Shown in pieces: positions 17,507-27,293 of a stretch of DNA of 39,228 nt. The notes beneath the pieces are model-generated. The model was not told where the DNA came from, did no database searches, and was given only the letters and a program-made list of their open reading frames with translations. The position numbers were made by a program, and so were the translations under genes. The DNA is from Candidatus Doudnabacteria bacterium RIFCSPHIGHO2_01_48_18 (lineage in GTDB: Bacteria > Patescibacteriota > Doudnabacteria > UBA920 > 2-01-FULL-46-14): the NCBI GenBank assembly GCA_001777515.1, contig MFEF01000024.1, forward strand, positions 1 through 39,228. The letters run 5' to 3'. Position 1 is the stretch's first letter. Every line of letters begins with the position of its first letter.

Positions 17507-17554
17507 ATGAGACAAATTAACGCCCCAATCCGCGACCGTTATTTGAAAGGTTGA
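17507..17554 (+). CDS. Putative 15-aa leader peptide MRQINAPIRDRYLKG
   Basis: AAGGA upstream of ATG; stop lies 3 nt before a GNRA-loop terminator hairpin. Confidence 0.45.
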   Translation: MRQINAPIRDRYLKG

Positions 17555-17557
17555 AAG

Positions 17558-17582
17558 CACCCAGAAATGGGTGTATTTTTTT
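17558..17582 (+). terminator. Attenuator-like intrinsic terminator upstream of prs
   Basis: CACCCA-GAAA-TGGGTG followed by TATTTTTTT, directly abutting the prs ATG. Confidence 0.65.
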
Positions 17583-18431
17583 ATGATAAAACTCGTTTCT
17601 CCAAACTTTGCAGACCTTCTGGAGCCGAACATTGAAATCGGCAAATTTCCTGATGGCAACACCCATGTCCGTATTCCCAATATCCAGAGCTACGCAGGAA
17701 AAGAGGTCATGCTTTTTCACCGGCTTTATCCAGACCAAAACAATGCTTTCTTTGAGCTGCTTCTTGTGCTCGAGACTCTCAAAGAGCAAAAAGCGCGTGT
17801 TACCCTCGTCGCTCCATATTTGCCGTACGCCAGGCACGAAAAACAGATTCTGGATGGCGAAATCGCGAGCGCGCCTGTGACTTGCAACCTGATCGCGGCT
17901 GCGGGCTGTGAAAAGCTCATTACTTTTGACTGCCATTTTTTGAATGAAGAAGGCGAAACTAAATACGGCAATCTCCTCATCCAAAATCTTTCGCTTGGCG
18001 ATTTGCTTATTGCCAAAGCCAGAGAGCAATTTGGAGCTGAAGAGTTTGAGATTATCGGCCTTGATGAAGGGGCGGCATACCTCGTAAAAAATCACGGCGG
18101 CAAATTCATGCAGAAGAACCGTAAAGAATACGAAGGGGATAAAATCGGCTACCGCGAGGTTGAAGGGCTCGTCTGCGAGTTTGATGTCAAAGACAAAAAC
18201 GTTTTGCTTATCGATGACATGATTTCCACGGGCTCGACCATGATCAAAGGCACAGAAAAGATCAAAAGCTGCGGCGCCAAACGGGTCTGCGCAGCCGTGG
18301 TCCATGGCTTGTTTGTATTCGATAGCGCGGCGCAGATCAGCAAAACCACAGACTGTGTTTTTTCAACTGACACGATTGTTACGCCACAGTCTCAAGTTTC
18401 CATCAAAGATGAATTAACAACGCTAACATGA
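17583..18431 (+). CDS. prs: Ribose-phosphate pyrophosphokinase
   Basis: FPDGNTHVRIPN, LVAPYLPYARHEKQ, VLLIDDMISTGSTM. Confidence 0.9.
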   Translation: MIKLVSPNFADLLEPNIEIGKFPDGNTHVRIPNIQSYAGKEVMLFHRLYPDQNNAFFELLLVLETLKEQKARVTLVAPYLPYARHEKQILDGEIASAPVTCNLIAAAGCEKLITFDCHFLNEEGETKYGNLLIQNLSLGDLLIAKAREQFGAEEFEIIGLDEGAAYLVKNHGGKFMQKNRKEYEGDKIGYREVEGLVCEFDVKDKNVLLIDDMISTGSTMIKGTEKIKSCGAKRVCAAVVHGLFVFDSAAQISKTTDCVFSTDTIVTPQSQVSIKDELTTLT

Positions 18432-19063
18432 ACGATGTCATAGAGATCCTAAAACGCGTTGGCGCAGTTATCACAGACAGTCATTTTGTCGGCACGTCAG
18501 GAAAACATTTCGCCACCTATATTAACAAAGACGCGCTTTACCCGCACGGCAAAGAAACTGCTGAGATCACAAGGCTGCTGGCTGACAAAGCCAAAGATTT
18601 GGGAGTAGAGGTTGTGGTTGGTCCAGCTTTGGGCGGAATAATTTTGGCGCAGTGGGCGGCGCTTTTTTTGTCAGAGCTAAACAACCATGATGTGTTGGGG
18701 ATCTATACTGAGAAAACCGCTGATGGCGGGCAAAGCCTGACACGGGGTCATGATAAATTGGTGAACGGCAAAAAAGTTTTTGTAGTGGAAGACCTGACCA
18801 CAACCGGCGGCTCGGTTAAAAAGGTCATTGATGCGGTGCGGGCAGCAGGCGGGACAGTGGTGGCTGTGGCAGTGATGGCGAATCGGAGTCCAGAAACAGT
18901 AACCTCTGAGACTTTCGGAGTACCGTTTTTTCCGCTGGCCGAGCTTGAAGTACCAAATTATGACGAATCAGAATGCCCGCTGTGCCAATCCGGCGTGCCC
19001 GTGAACACTACGATCGGCCATGGGAAAAAATTTATGGAGAGCAAAAATGCCAGCAACAGATAA
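18428..19063 (+). CDS. pyrE: Orotate phosphoribosyltransferase
   Basis: GPALGGIILAQWAA, KKVFVVEDLTTTGGSVKKVIDAVRAAGG; Cys-rich tail CPLCQSG. Confidence 0.92.
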   Translation: MNDVIEILKRVGAVITDSHFVGTSGKHFATYINKDALYPHGKETAEITRLLADKAKDLGVEVVVGPALGGIILAQWAALFLSELNNHDVLGIYTEKTADGGQSLTRGHDKLVNGKKVFVVEDLTTTGGSVKKVIDAVRAAGGTVVAVAVMANRSPETVTSETFGVPFFPLAELEVPNYDESECPLCQSGVPVNTTIGHGKKFMESKNASNR

Positions 19064-19844
19064 ATACAATACCAGAGCGGGCGCAATAAATTCTTTATTA
19101 TGCGTGGGCCTGGACAGTGATTATGAAAAGCTCCCCGAACGGTTCCAGATTCTGGAGAACCCGCAGTTCGAGTTCAACAAATGGATCATTGATGAGACCG
19201 CCGAGTTTGCGGCCGGCTTCAAAATCAATATGGCTTTTTATGAAGCCAGAGGCGAGAAAGGTTTTAGCGAGATAAAGCTCACCATGGAGTACCTCATCGA
19301 GAAATATTCCGATATCTTCACGATTTGCGATGCCAAGCGGGCGGACATTGGTTCTACCAATAAAGGATATGTTGAGGCAATTTTTGATTTTATGGGTTTT
19401 GACGCGGTAACATTGCATCCGTATCTTGGCCGCGAAGCACTCGACCCGTTTTTGAAGCGGACAGACAAGATTTCCATAGTGCTCTGCCGCACCTCCAACC
19501 CCGGCGCAGCAGAGTTTCAGGATTTGGAGTCTGATGGAAAACCGCTATGGCAGATTGTGGCAGAAAAGGTTGACCGGCAATGGAATACAAGCGGCAACTG
19601 CATGCTCGTGGTGGGCGCGACCTATCCTGAGGAGCTCGCGACTGTCAGAAAAATCGCGCCAGGCATGACCCTGCTTGTGCCTGGGGTTGGCGCGCAAGGC
19701 GGCAGTGTCGAGGAGGCTATAAAAGCCGGACTTGATGATCAGAAGAAAGGGCTAATAATCAATTCTTCCCGCAGCATCATTTTTTCCAAAGATCCCAAAG
19801 AAGAAGCAAGGAAATTGAGAGACGAAATTAATGTGTACAGATAA
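19047..19844 (+). CDS. pyrF: Orotidine 5'-phosphate decarboxylase
   Basis: LCVGLDSD, FKINMAFYEARG, ICDAKRADIGSTNKGY, LVPGVGAQGGSVEEA. Confidence 0.95.
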   Translation: MPATDKYNTRAGAINSLLCVGLDSDYEKLPERFQILENPQFEFNKWIIDETAEFAAGFKINMAFYEARGEKGFSEIKLTMEYLIEKYSDIFTICDAKRADIGSTNKGYVEAIFDFMGFDAVTLHPYLGREALDPFLKRTDKISIVLCRTSNPGAAEFQDLESDGKPLWQIVAEKVDRQWNTSGNCMLVVGATYPEELATVRKIAPGMTLLVPGVGAQGGSVEEAIKAGLDDQKKGLIINSSRSIIFSKDPKEEARKLRDEINVYR

Positions 19845-19852
19845 CCTGGATT

Positions 19853-20866
19853 ATGTATAAATTGTTGCGACCGATTTTATTTCAGATCCCTCCGGAAACC
19901 ATGCACGACGCAGCGGCTCGGGTCAGTTCTTTTTTTTCGCCTGTGGCCGGAATTTTTTCGGGACTGTTTTCCTATGAGCATCCAAGTCTGGAGACTCAAG
20001 TATTCGGCGTGAAATTTAAAAATCCGGTAGGTCTTGCTCCTGGGTATGATAAAAGTGGCTCGTTTGCAAGATTTATGGCTGCTCTGGGTTTCAGTTTTAT
20101 AGAAATTGGCACTGTGACCCCGGAGCCGCAAGCAGGCAATCCAAAGCCGCGCCTGTTTCGTATTGACAAAGATGACGCTGTCATCAACCGCATGGGGTTT
20201 AACAGCATTGGCATGAAAGCTGTCGCAGAAAATCTTAAGAAATTACAGCACCGTAGCTTTGTGGTAGGCATAAATTTAGGAAAAAATAAAACCACCTCAA
20301 ATGAGCAGGCAGCAGAGGATTACCTGACCGGCTACAATGGGTTGGCGCTATTTGCCGATTACGTAGTTGTTAATGTGAGTTCGCCGAATACGCCTGGCTT
20401 GCGCCAGCTTTTGGAAAAAGAGCCTCTCAAAAAAATATTGAATGCGTTACCACGGAGCAAACCCTTGCTTCTAAAAATCAGTCCTGATATGGATAATGCG
20501 CAGCTTGATGAGATCGCAGAGGTGGCTTTGGAAACCAAGATCGATGGGATTATTGCCACAAATACTATAGCAACCCCGGAAGGGGGCCTTTCTGGCGAGC
20601 CGCTCAGAAGGCGCAGTACTGAGGTCATCAATCACATGTACAAAAAGCTAAATGGCCAGCTTCCCATCATTGGCGTTGGGGGTATTTTCTCTGCGGAGGA
20701 CGCCTACGAAAAAATCCGGGCAGGTGCGTCTTTGGTGCAGATTTACACAGGCATGATTTATGAGGGCCCGGGGCTAGTGAAAAGGATTAAAAAGGGCCTG
20801 GTAGAGCTTTTGAGGCGAGATGGATTTATGAATATCAGTGAAGCGGTTGGAGTAAGCGCAAAATGA
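19853..20866 (+). CDS. pyrD: Dihydroorotate dehydrogenase (class 2 type)
   Basis: KNPVGLAPGYDKSG, EIGTVTPEPQAGNPKPRLFR, NVSSPNTPGLRQLL, IGVGGIFSAEDAYEKIRAGASLVQIYTG. Confidence 0.95.
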   Translation: MYKLLRPILFQIPPETMHDAAARVSSFFSPVAGIFSGLFSYEHPSLETQVFGVKFKNPVGLAPGYDKSGSFARFMAALGFSFIEIGTVTPEPQAGNPKPRLFRIDKDDAVINRMGFNSIGMKAVAENLKKLQHRSFVVGINLGKNKTTSNEQAAEDYLTGYNGLALFADYVVVNVSSPNTPGLRQLLEKEPLKKILNALPRSKPLLLKISPDMDNAQLDEIAEVALETKIDGIIATNTIATPEGGLSGEPLRRRSTEVINHMYKKLNGQLPIIGVGGIFSAEDAYEKIRAGASLVQIYTGMIYEGPGLVKRIKKGLVELLRRDGFMNISEAVGVSAK

Positions 20867-22086
20867 TACTCCAGGGCAAAATCGTCAATTTTGATTCGCA
20901 AACCGAAGGACAGGTTTTGATCAATGAGCAAACAGGCTTGATTGAACAGGTGGGACAAAACCTCGGGAGCGCAGACCTCAAAACCGAGGGATTTATTTTT
21001 CCGGGCTTCATAGATGTTCATGTGCATGTGCGAGAGGACGTAAGCGGCAAAGAGCTTTATAAAGAAGGTTTGAAAACCGCATCAGATGCAGCTATAAATG
21101 GCGGAGTTACTCATCTTGTTGATATGCCAAATAATCCCGTCCCCCCGATTGATGATGCTTCTTACGCAGAAAAGAAAAAAATATTTAAGAACAGCTTGGT
21201 TGACGTTACCTTGTATGCGGGCGTTGGCCAGAATACAGAGCCACTGAGCACCCCAGTGCCGTATAAAGTTTTCCTAGCCAAGCCGCCAGTCGGGGCGCTA
21301 TTTTTTCAATCAGAAGCAGCGGTAGAAGAGGTATTGGCGCGCTACTGCGGCCAATACCTAAGTTTCCACGCGGAAGATGCCGAGATTTTGGACGCACACA
21401 AAGGTGCACCGGCGCATGAACAGCAGCGGCCACCGGAAGCAGAAACCAAAGCGATTGAAACTGTGATTGAGCTTGCGGAAAAATTTGATCTTCGAGCAAA
21501 GATTTGCCATCTATCTACTGCAGCCGGCCTAGAAAAAATAAAAGCTGCGAAAAAACGCGGGATTAACATGACTTGCGAGGTTACACCGCATCATCTTTAT
21601 TTTGATGAATCGCATCTGACGCAAGAGAATCGCAAATGGCTGCAGATGAATCCGCCCTTGCGCTCCAAAGAGGACAGGGCTGCCATGCTTGAAGGATTAA
21701 AATCCGGTGACATTGACTTTTTGGCTACAGACCATGCCCCGCATACGCTGGAAGAAAAAATCAGAGGCACTTCTGGTTTGCCTCACCTTGATACCTATGG
21801 GCCGTTTATCACCTGGCTTATGAAAGAGCAAGGGTTTAGCGCATCGCAGATCGCGAGAGTATGCGGCGGTAATCCCGGCGAGTTTGTGAACCAGTTTACT
21901 GAAGAAAAATTTGGCGCGATCAAGCCCGGGTTTGTAGGATCTTTGACCATCGTCAATCCGGACGAGCCGCTGACAGTGAGTAAGGAGATACTCAAAACCA
22001 AATGCGCCTGGTCGCCGTTTGAAGGGGTGACTTTTCCCGGACGAGTAACTCATACTATAATTCGCGGGAAAGTCTATCAAATATGA
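20863..22086 (+). CDS. pyrC: Dihydroorotase
   Basis: FIDVHVHVREDVSGKE, GGVTHLVDMPNNPVPP, DFLATDHAPHTLEEK. Confidence 0.95.
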   Translation: MILQGKIVNFDSQTEGQVLINEQTGLIEQVGQNLGSADLKTEGFIFPGFIDVHVHVREDVSGKELYKEGLKTASDAAINGGVTHLVDMPNNPVPPIDDASYAEKKKIFKNSLVDVTLYAGVGQNTEPLSTPVPYKVFLAKPPVGALFFQSEAAVEEVLARYCGQYLSFHAEDAEILDAHKGAPAHEQQRPPEAETKAIETVIELAEKFDLRAKICHLSTAAGLEKIKAAKKRGINMTCEVTPHHLYFDESHLTQENRKWLQMNPPLRSKEDRAAMLEGLKSGDIDFLATDHAPHTLEEKIRGTSGLPHLDTYGPFITWLMKEQGFSASQIARVCGGNPGEFVNQFTEEKFGAIKPGFVGSLTIVNPDEPLTVSKEILKTKCAWSPFEGVTFPGRVTHTIIRGKVYQI

Positions 22087-23117
22087 ATGGCAGATTAATC
22101 TTAAAAGATGGCACAGTTTTTGAAGGGACCGGATTTGGTAAAACGAGACCAGTGGCAGGCGAGGTAGTTTTTGCCACTGGCATGGTTGGTTACCCGGAGA
22201 GTCTCACTGATCCTTCTTATAAGGGTCAGATTTTGGTGATGACCTACCCGCTGGTCGGAAGCTACGGCGTGCCAGACCGCGGATCGTGGGAATCACGGTC
22301 CATCAAAGCCTTGGGTTTGATCGTTTCAAATTATATTGATACGCCTTCGCACCATTCCAGTAAAAGAACGTTGCGGCAGTGGCTGGAGGCGGAAAACATT
22401 CCCGCCCTTGAGGTCAAAGACACGAGAGCCCTGACCAAAAAGCTTCGCACCGAAGGCGTTAGTCTGGCCAAAATCGTGTTTGGCCGCGATATTAAATTTT
22501 CAGATCCAAACGAGCGCAATCTGGTGGCTGACGTTTCCACCAAAAAAGTGATTCAGGAGGGATCAGGAAGAAAAACGGTGGTACTGGTAGATTGCGGCGT
22601 CAAGCAAAACATTGTGGCCGAGCTGCTGAAGCGCAAAGTCCGGGTCATCACCGTGCCGTGGAACTATAATATTTTTGAAAAGAAGCTGTGCTTTGACGGG
22701 ATTTTGTTTTCCAACGGCCCTGGCGATCCCAAGATGGCCACAGACACTATTGCGCTGGCAAGAACAGCCATGGAAAAACGTATTCCGATTTTGGGTATTT
22801 GTCTTGGCAACCAGATTTTGACTCTGGCCGCGGGCGGGGATACTTACAAGCTCAGATTTGGTCATCGCGGGCAAAATCACGGCGCGATTCTCGTGGGCAC
22901 CAAGAAATGCTATCTGACCACGCAAAATCATGGCTTTTCCATCAAGCGGGTGCCAAAAGGCTTCCGGCCCTGGTTTATAAACGCCAATGATCAGACCAAT
23001 GAAGGCATCATTCATGAAAAACTGCCGTTTATGTCAGTGCAATTCCACCCCGAATCACATCCGGGCCCCCTTGATACCGGCTGGATTTTTGATGAATTCC
23101 TAAAACAGATCAAATGA
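22083..23117 (+). CDS. carA: Carbamoyl-phosphate synthase small subunit
   Basis: LKDGTVFEGTGFG, SNGPGDPKMA, ILGICLGNQILTLAAGGDTYKLRFGHRGQNH, VQFHPESHPGP. Confidence 0.97.
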   Translation: MNGRLILKDGTVFEGTGFGKTRPVAGEVVFATGMVGYPESLTDPSYKGQILVMTYPLVGSYGVPDRGSWESRSIKALGLIVSNYIDTPSHHSSKRTLRQWLEAENIPALEVKDTRALTKKLRTEGVSLAKIVFGRDIKFSDPNERNLVADVSTKKVIQEGSGRKTVVLVDCGVKQNIVAELLKRKVRVITVPWNYNIFEKKLCFDGILFSNGPGDPKMATDTIALARTAMEKRIPILGICLGNQILTLAAGGDTYKLRFGHRGQNHGAILVGTKKCYLTTQNHGFSIKRVPKGFRPWFINANDQTNEGIIHEKLPFMSVQFHPESHPGPLDTGWIFDEFLKQIK

Positions 23118-26100
23118 TAGTAAATCCGAAAAAAATTTTGGTTCTGGGTTCAGGCGCGCTCAAGATCGGTGAAGCGGGCGAATTTGATTATTCCGGATCC
23201 CAGGCCATGAAAGCGCTCAAGGAAGAAAAAATCAAAATCATTTTGATCAATCCGAATATCGCGACCATTCAGACCTCGCCACTTTTGGCTGACGAAATAT
23301 ATTTCCTGCCGGTAACGCCCTATTTTGTAGAAAAGGTCATAGCCCGCGAGCGGCCGGACGGCATTCTGCTGTCGTTCGGCGGACAGACCGCGCTCAACTG
23401 CGGCCTGGCCTTGCACCGCAAAGGCATTCTCAAAAAATACAGGGTCCGCGTTTTGGGCACGCCGGTCGAGGCCATCGTTCTCACAGAAGATCGGCAGAAA
23501 TTTGCCGATCACCTGACAAAGCTTGGTATTAGCGTGCCAAAAAGCAAAGCCGCGACCACTTTGCCGGCGGCAGTGAATATTGCCAAAAGCATTGGCTACC
23601 CGGTCATGGTCAGAGCCGCTTACGCTCTCGGCGGGCAAAAATCGGGAATGGCCAGAAACCGGCCAGAGCTGGAGGCTCTGGCACGCGGGGCTTTGGCGAT
23701 CGCGCCGCAGATTCTCGTGGAAAAATATTTGCATCACTACAAAGAGCTCGAATACGAGGTGGTGCGGGACGCTTATGACAACTGCATCACAGTCTGCAAT
23801 ATGGAAAATATGGATCCGCTCGGGATCCATACCGGCGATTCCATTGTGGTCGCGCCAAGCCAGACTCTGACCAATGATGAATATCATCTGCTGCGCGAGG
23901 CGTCACAAAAAATCGTGCGCTCGCTTGGCATTGTTGGTGAATGCAATGTCCAGTATGCGGTAAATCCCCGCCCAACTTCGCCAAGGCGAAGTTCAGTCGG
24001 GCAAGCCAACCCACGTTTTGAATTCGAAGTTATCGAGGTGAATGCCAGGCTCTCGCGTTCTTCAGCTCTTGCTTCCAAAGCCACTGGTTATCCGCTCGCA
24101 TATGTGGCGGCCAAACTCGCGCTTGGCAAATCTCTGCTCGATGTGCAAAACCAGGTCACCAAAGTTACCCGGAGTTTTTTTGAACCATCTCTCGACTATG
24201 TCGTGGTAAAAATCCCGCGCTGGGACCTAGAGAAATTCCGCGGCGCCGAGGAAAAAATCGGCAGTGCCATGAAAAGCGTTGGTGAAGTCATGGCCATTGG
24301 CCGCACCTTTGAGGAAGCTATCCAAAAGGGAGTGCGCATGCTCGGCGGCAGAGTGCAGGGCGTCGCTGACAACCGTTTCCCGGATGATAAAAAAACTATC
24401 CTGCGTTATCTCTCTATCCCGACCCCGAAGCGGTTGTTCGCACTTGCGGAAAGCATGCGCCGCGGCGTATCCATCAAAGAAATTTATAAGCTGACCGGCA
24501 TTGATCCGTGGTTTTTGCACCGCATAAAAAACATTGTTGATCACGAGCAAGTACTCGCGAAGATCAAGAAAAAGGGTCTGAGTAAACTATTTTTTCTAAA
24601 GCTCAAGCAGCTGGGTTTTTCTGACCGCAGAATCGCCAGGATCCTGGATATTCCAGACGAGGATGTCACGGAGCTGCGCCGCAAAATGAAAATCAGGCCG
24701 TCAGTCTTTCAAATCGACACGCTGGCCGGCGAGATTCCGGCGAAAACTAATTATCTTTATTTGACCTACAATGGCAGCCACCATGACGTTAAGCCATTGG
24801 GTCCAAGAAGCGTAATCGTCTTGGGGTCTGGGCCTTACCATATCGGTTCCTCGGTTGAATTTGACTGGTCGGCCGTAGCAACGGCGCTGGCGCTGCCCGA
24901 ATACGGCCGGCAGTCAATCATCATCAACTGCAACCCCGAGACAGTGTCCACTGACTATGACATGTCAGAGCGTTTGTATTTTGATGAGCTGTCGTTTGAG
25001 ACAGTATCTGAGATTTATGATTTTGAAAATCCAGAAGGACTCGTGGTTTCTGTGGGGGGCCAGCGGCCAAACAACCTTGCCCCCCGGCTTGCGGCGATCG
25101 GCGCAAAGATTTTGGGAACGAGCGCGGAAAATATTGACCGCGCCGAAGACCGCAATAAATTTTCCGCGCTTCTCGACAGGCTGTCCATCCCGCAGCCGCG
25201 CTGGAACAGCTTTACTGATATGCAGGAAGCCAAGCAATTTGCTTCCACCGTGAGGTACCCGGTTTTGGTCAGGCCGTCCTATGTCCTCTCCGGATCAGCC
25301 ATGAGCGTCTGCTATAACGAACGCGAACTGGAGCTGTTTATAGAGAAAGCCACGACCCTGAACAAAACCCACCCGGTTACTATTTCCAAATTTTTCACTG
25401 GCGCCCGCGAAATCGAGTTTGACGCGGTAGCGCAAAAAGGCCGGATCCAGATCTATGCCATCTCCGAGCATATCGAAAACGCTGGCGTGCATTCTGGCGA
25501 CGCCACGATCGTGTATCCAACCCAGCGCGTGTACGCGTCGACGGAAAGGCGCATCCAAAAAATCGCCAAAGACCTCGCCCGCGAGCTTGAGATCACCGGC
25601 CCCATCAACATTCAGTTCCTGGTCAAAGACAACAAGGTCTATGTAATCGAAGCGAACCTGCGAGCCTCCCGGACTTTCCCGTTTCTTAGTAAAGCCACGA
25701 GGTTTAACTTTGCCGAGGTCATTGTGGCTTCGTTTTACGGCAAAGCCCGCCGCATCGAGATTCCATATCCTGATTACGCGGTCGTGAAATCGCCGCAGTT
25801 TTCGTTTGCCAGGCTCGCGGGCGCGGATCCGCTTTTGCATGTCGAGATGTCTTCGACCGGCGAGGTGGCGTGTTTTGGCGATACAGCCGAGGAGGCCTTG
25901 CTCAAGAGCATATATGCCAGCGTGCCATTGTCTGATAAAAAAGCCGTGCTGCTGTCTCTGGGCGGCGCAGTTAACAAGAAAAAGTTTTTAGAACACGCGC
26001 AAATGCTTTACCGCGCCGGTTACAAAATCTATGCCACGGATACGACCTGTGATTTTCTGAACGAAAATAATATTTCCAGCCGCAAGGTTTACAAAGTCCA

Positions 26101-26371
26101 GGAAAACCGCAAGCTTAATGTGCTCGAGTTTATCAACCAAAAGAAAGTCGCGTTTGTAGTGAACTTGACCGAAAGAGATCCGGAAGAACAGCAGGCGCTG
26201 TCCCCGAAGATTACTGACGGCCAGCTCATCAGGCGCGCGGCCGTGGACAACAACATTCCGCTTTTCACTGACCTGCAGCTGGCGCGGTCTTTCGTGAAAG
26301 CCTTGACCACCTACAAGCTTGATGATCTAAAAATTAAATCCTGGAACGAGTACCAGGGACAAAATCTATGA
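23114..26371 (+). CDS. carB: Carbamoyl-phosphate synthase large subunit (with a palindrome-encoded insertion)
   Basis: KILVLGSGALKIGEAGEFDYSGSQA...; second ATP-grasp VIVLGSGPYHIGSSVEFDW; MGS-like C-terminus. Confidence 0.97.
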   Translation: MIVNPKKILVLGSGALKIGEAGEFDYSGSQAMKALKEEKIKIILINPNIATIQTSPLLADEIYFLPVTPYFVEKVIARERPDGILLSFGGQTALNCGLALHRKGILKKYRVRVLGTPVEAIVLTEDRQKFADHLTKLGISVPKSKAATTLPAAVNIAKSIGYPVMVRAAYALGGQKSGMARNRPELEALARGALAIAPQILVEKYLHHYKELEYEVVRDAYDNCITVCNMENMDPLGIHTGDSIVVAPSQTLTNDEYHLLREASQKIVRSLGIVGECNVQYAVNPRPTSPRRSSVGQANPRFEFEVIEVNARLSRSSALASKATGYPLAYVAAKLALGKSLLDVQNQVTKVTRSFFEPSLDYVVVKIPRWDLEKFRGAEEKIGSAMKSVGEVMAIGRTFEEAIQKGVRMLGGRVQGVADNRFPDDKKTILRYLSIPTPKRLFALAESMRRGVSIKEIYKLTGIDPWFLHRIKNIVDHEQVLAKIKKKGLSKLFFLKLKQLGFSDRRIARILDIPDEDVTELRRKMKIRPSVFQIDTLAGEIPAKTNYLYLTYNGSHHDVKPLGPRSVIVLGSGPYHIGSSVEFDWSAVATALALPEYGRQSIIINCNPETVSTDYDMSERLYFDELSFETVSEIYDFENPEGLVVSVGGQRPNNLAPRLAAIGAKILGTSAENIDRAEDRNKFSALLDRLSIPQPRWNSFTDMQEAKQFASTVRYPVLVRPSYVLSGSAMSVCYNERELELFIEKATTLNKTHPVTISKFFTGAREIEFDAVAQKGRIQIYAISEHIENAGVHSGDATIVYPTQRVYASTERRIQKIAKDLARELEITGPINIQFLVKDNKVYVIEANLRASRTFPFLSKATRFNFAEVIVASFYGKARRIEIPYPDYAVVKSPQFSFARLAGADPLLHVEMSSTGEVACFGDTAEEALLKSIYASVPLSDKKAVLLSLGGAVNKKKFLEHAQMLYRAGYKIYATDTTCDFLNENNISSRKVYKVQENRKLNVLEFINQKKVAFVVNLTERDPEEQQALSPKITDGQLIRRAAVDNNIPLFTDLQLARSFVKALTTYKLDDLKIKSWNEYQGQNL
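23967..24001 (+). repeat. Palindromic repeat inserted in-frame in carB
   Basis: CCCG-CCC-AACTTCGCC-AA-GGCGAAGTT-CAGT-CGGG; peptide NPR(PTSPRRSSVGQANPR)FEFE, flanked by duplicated NPR. Confidence 0.8.
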
Positions 26372-27279
26372 AACATATCTTGAAAGCCGAGCAGTTTACT
26401 GATGTAGCATTTGTGGACAAGCTCTGCGAAAGCGCGGAAAAGCTGCGGGCCGAAGACGGCAAAGGCAAAATTTTAAACAGTCTGGAAGGCAAAATCGTAG
26501 CCACGCTGTTTTTTGAGCCGTCGACGCGGACGAGGCTGTCGTTTGAGGCAGCGGCGCAAAAGCTTGGCGCCAAAATCGTGAGCACTGAAAACGCCATGCA
26601 TTCCACCAAGGCTGCGGCCGGCGAAGCATTGCCTGATATCATTAGAATCGTAAACCAGTACGCGGACGCGATTGTGTTCAGGCATCCAGAGATTGGCTCT
26701 GCAGAGATCGCAGCGAGCGTGTCTGAAGCGCCCCTCATCAATGCCGGCGATGGAGCTGGGCAGCACCCGACCCAGGCGCTCGGGGATATTTACACGCTCA
26801 AAAAAGAGTTTGGAAAAATTGAGGGCCTGAAGATCGCCATGGCCGGGGATCTGAAATTTGGCCGCACTGTGCACTCGCTTCTGCCAATGATCAGCCTCTA
26901 CAAAGACGTGAGTGTTTACCTGGTTTCGCCGCCACAGCTTCGGTTTCCAGAAGAATACAAAAAGCCTGGGATAAAATTTGAAGAATCTGAAAACCTCGAT
27001 GCAGTTTTGGACACGGTTGATGTTTTGTATGTGACCCGCGTGCAGAAAGAGCGGTTTGCGTCCGAAGCAGAGTATTTGAAACTTAAAGGCTCCTATGTCG
27101 TGGATAAAGCTTCACTGTCGAAAATGAAAAAGGACGCCATCATCATGCACCCCTTGCCGCGCATTGATGAGATTGCGCCTGAGGTGGACAGTGATCCGCG
27201 GGCTGCATATTTCCGCCAGGCTAAAAACGGTCTCTACATGCGCATGGCGCTGTTGCAAGAATTGTTAGCAAAAAATTAA
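26368..27279 (+). CDS. pyrB: Aspartate carbamoyltransferase catalytic subunit
   Basis: FEPSTRTRLSFEAAAQKLGA, GDGAGQHPTQALGDIYTL, HPLPRIDEI. Confidence 0.97.
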   Translation: MKHILKAEQFTDVAFVDKLCESAEKLRAEDGKGKILNSLEGKIVATLFFEPSTRTRLSFEAAAQKLGAKIVSTENAMHSTKAAAGEALPDIIRIVNQYADAIVFRHPEIGSAEIAASVSEAPLINAGDGAGQHPTQALGDIYTLKKEFGKIEGLKIAMAGDLKFGRTVHSLLPMISLYKDVSVYLVSPPQLRFPEEYKKPGIKFEESENLDAVLDTVDVLYVTRVQKERFASEAEYLKLKGSYVVDKASLSKMKKDAIIMHPLPRIDEIAPEVDSDPRAAYFRQAKNGLYMRMALLQELLAKN

Positions 27280-27293
27280 GCGAAAGGAACGAT

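Noticed and set aside
17517-18305. 262-aa minus-strand ORF
   Set aside because: Antisense to prs.
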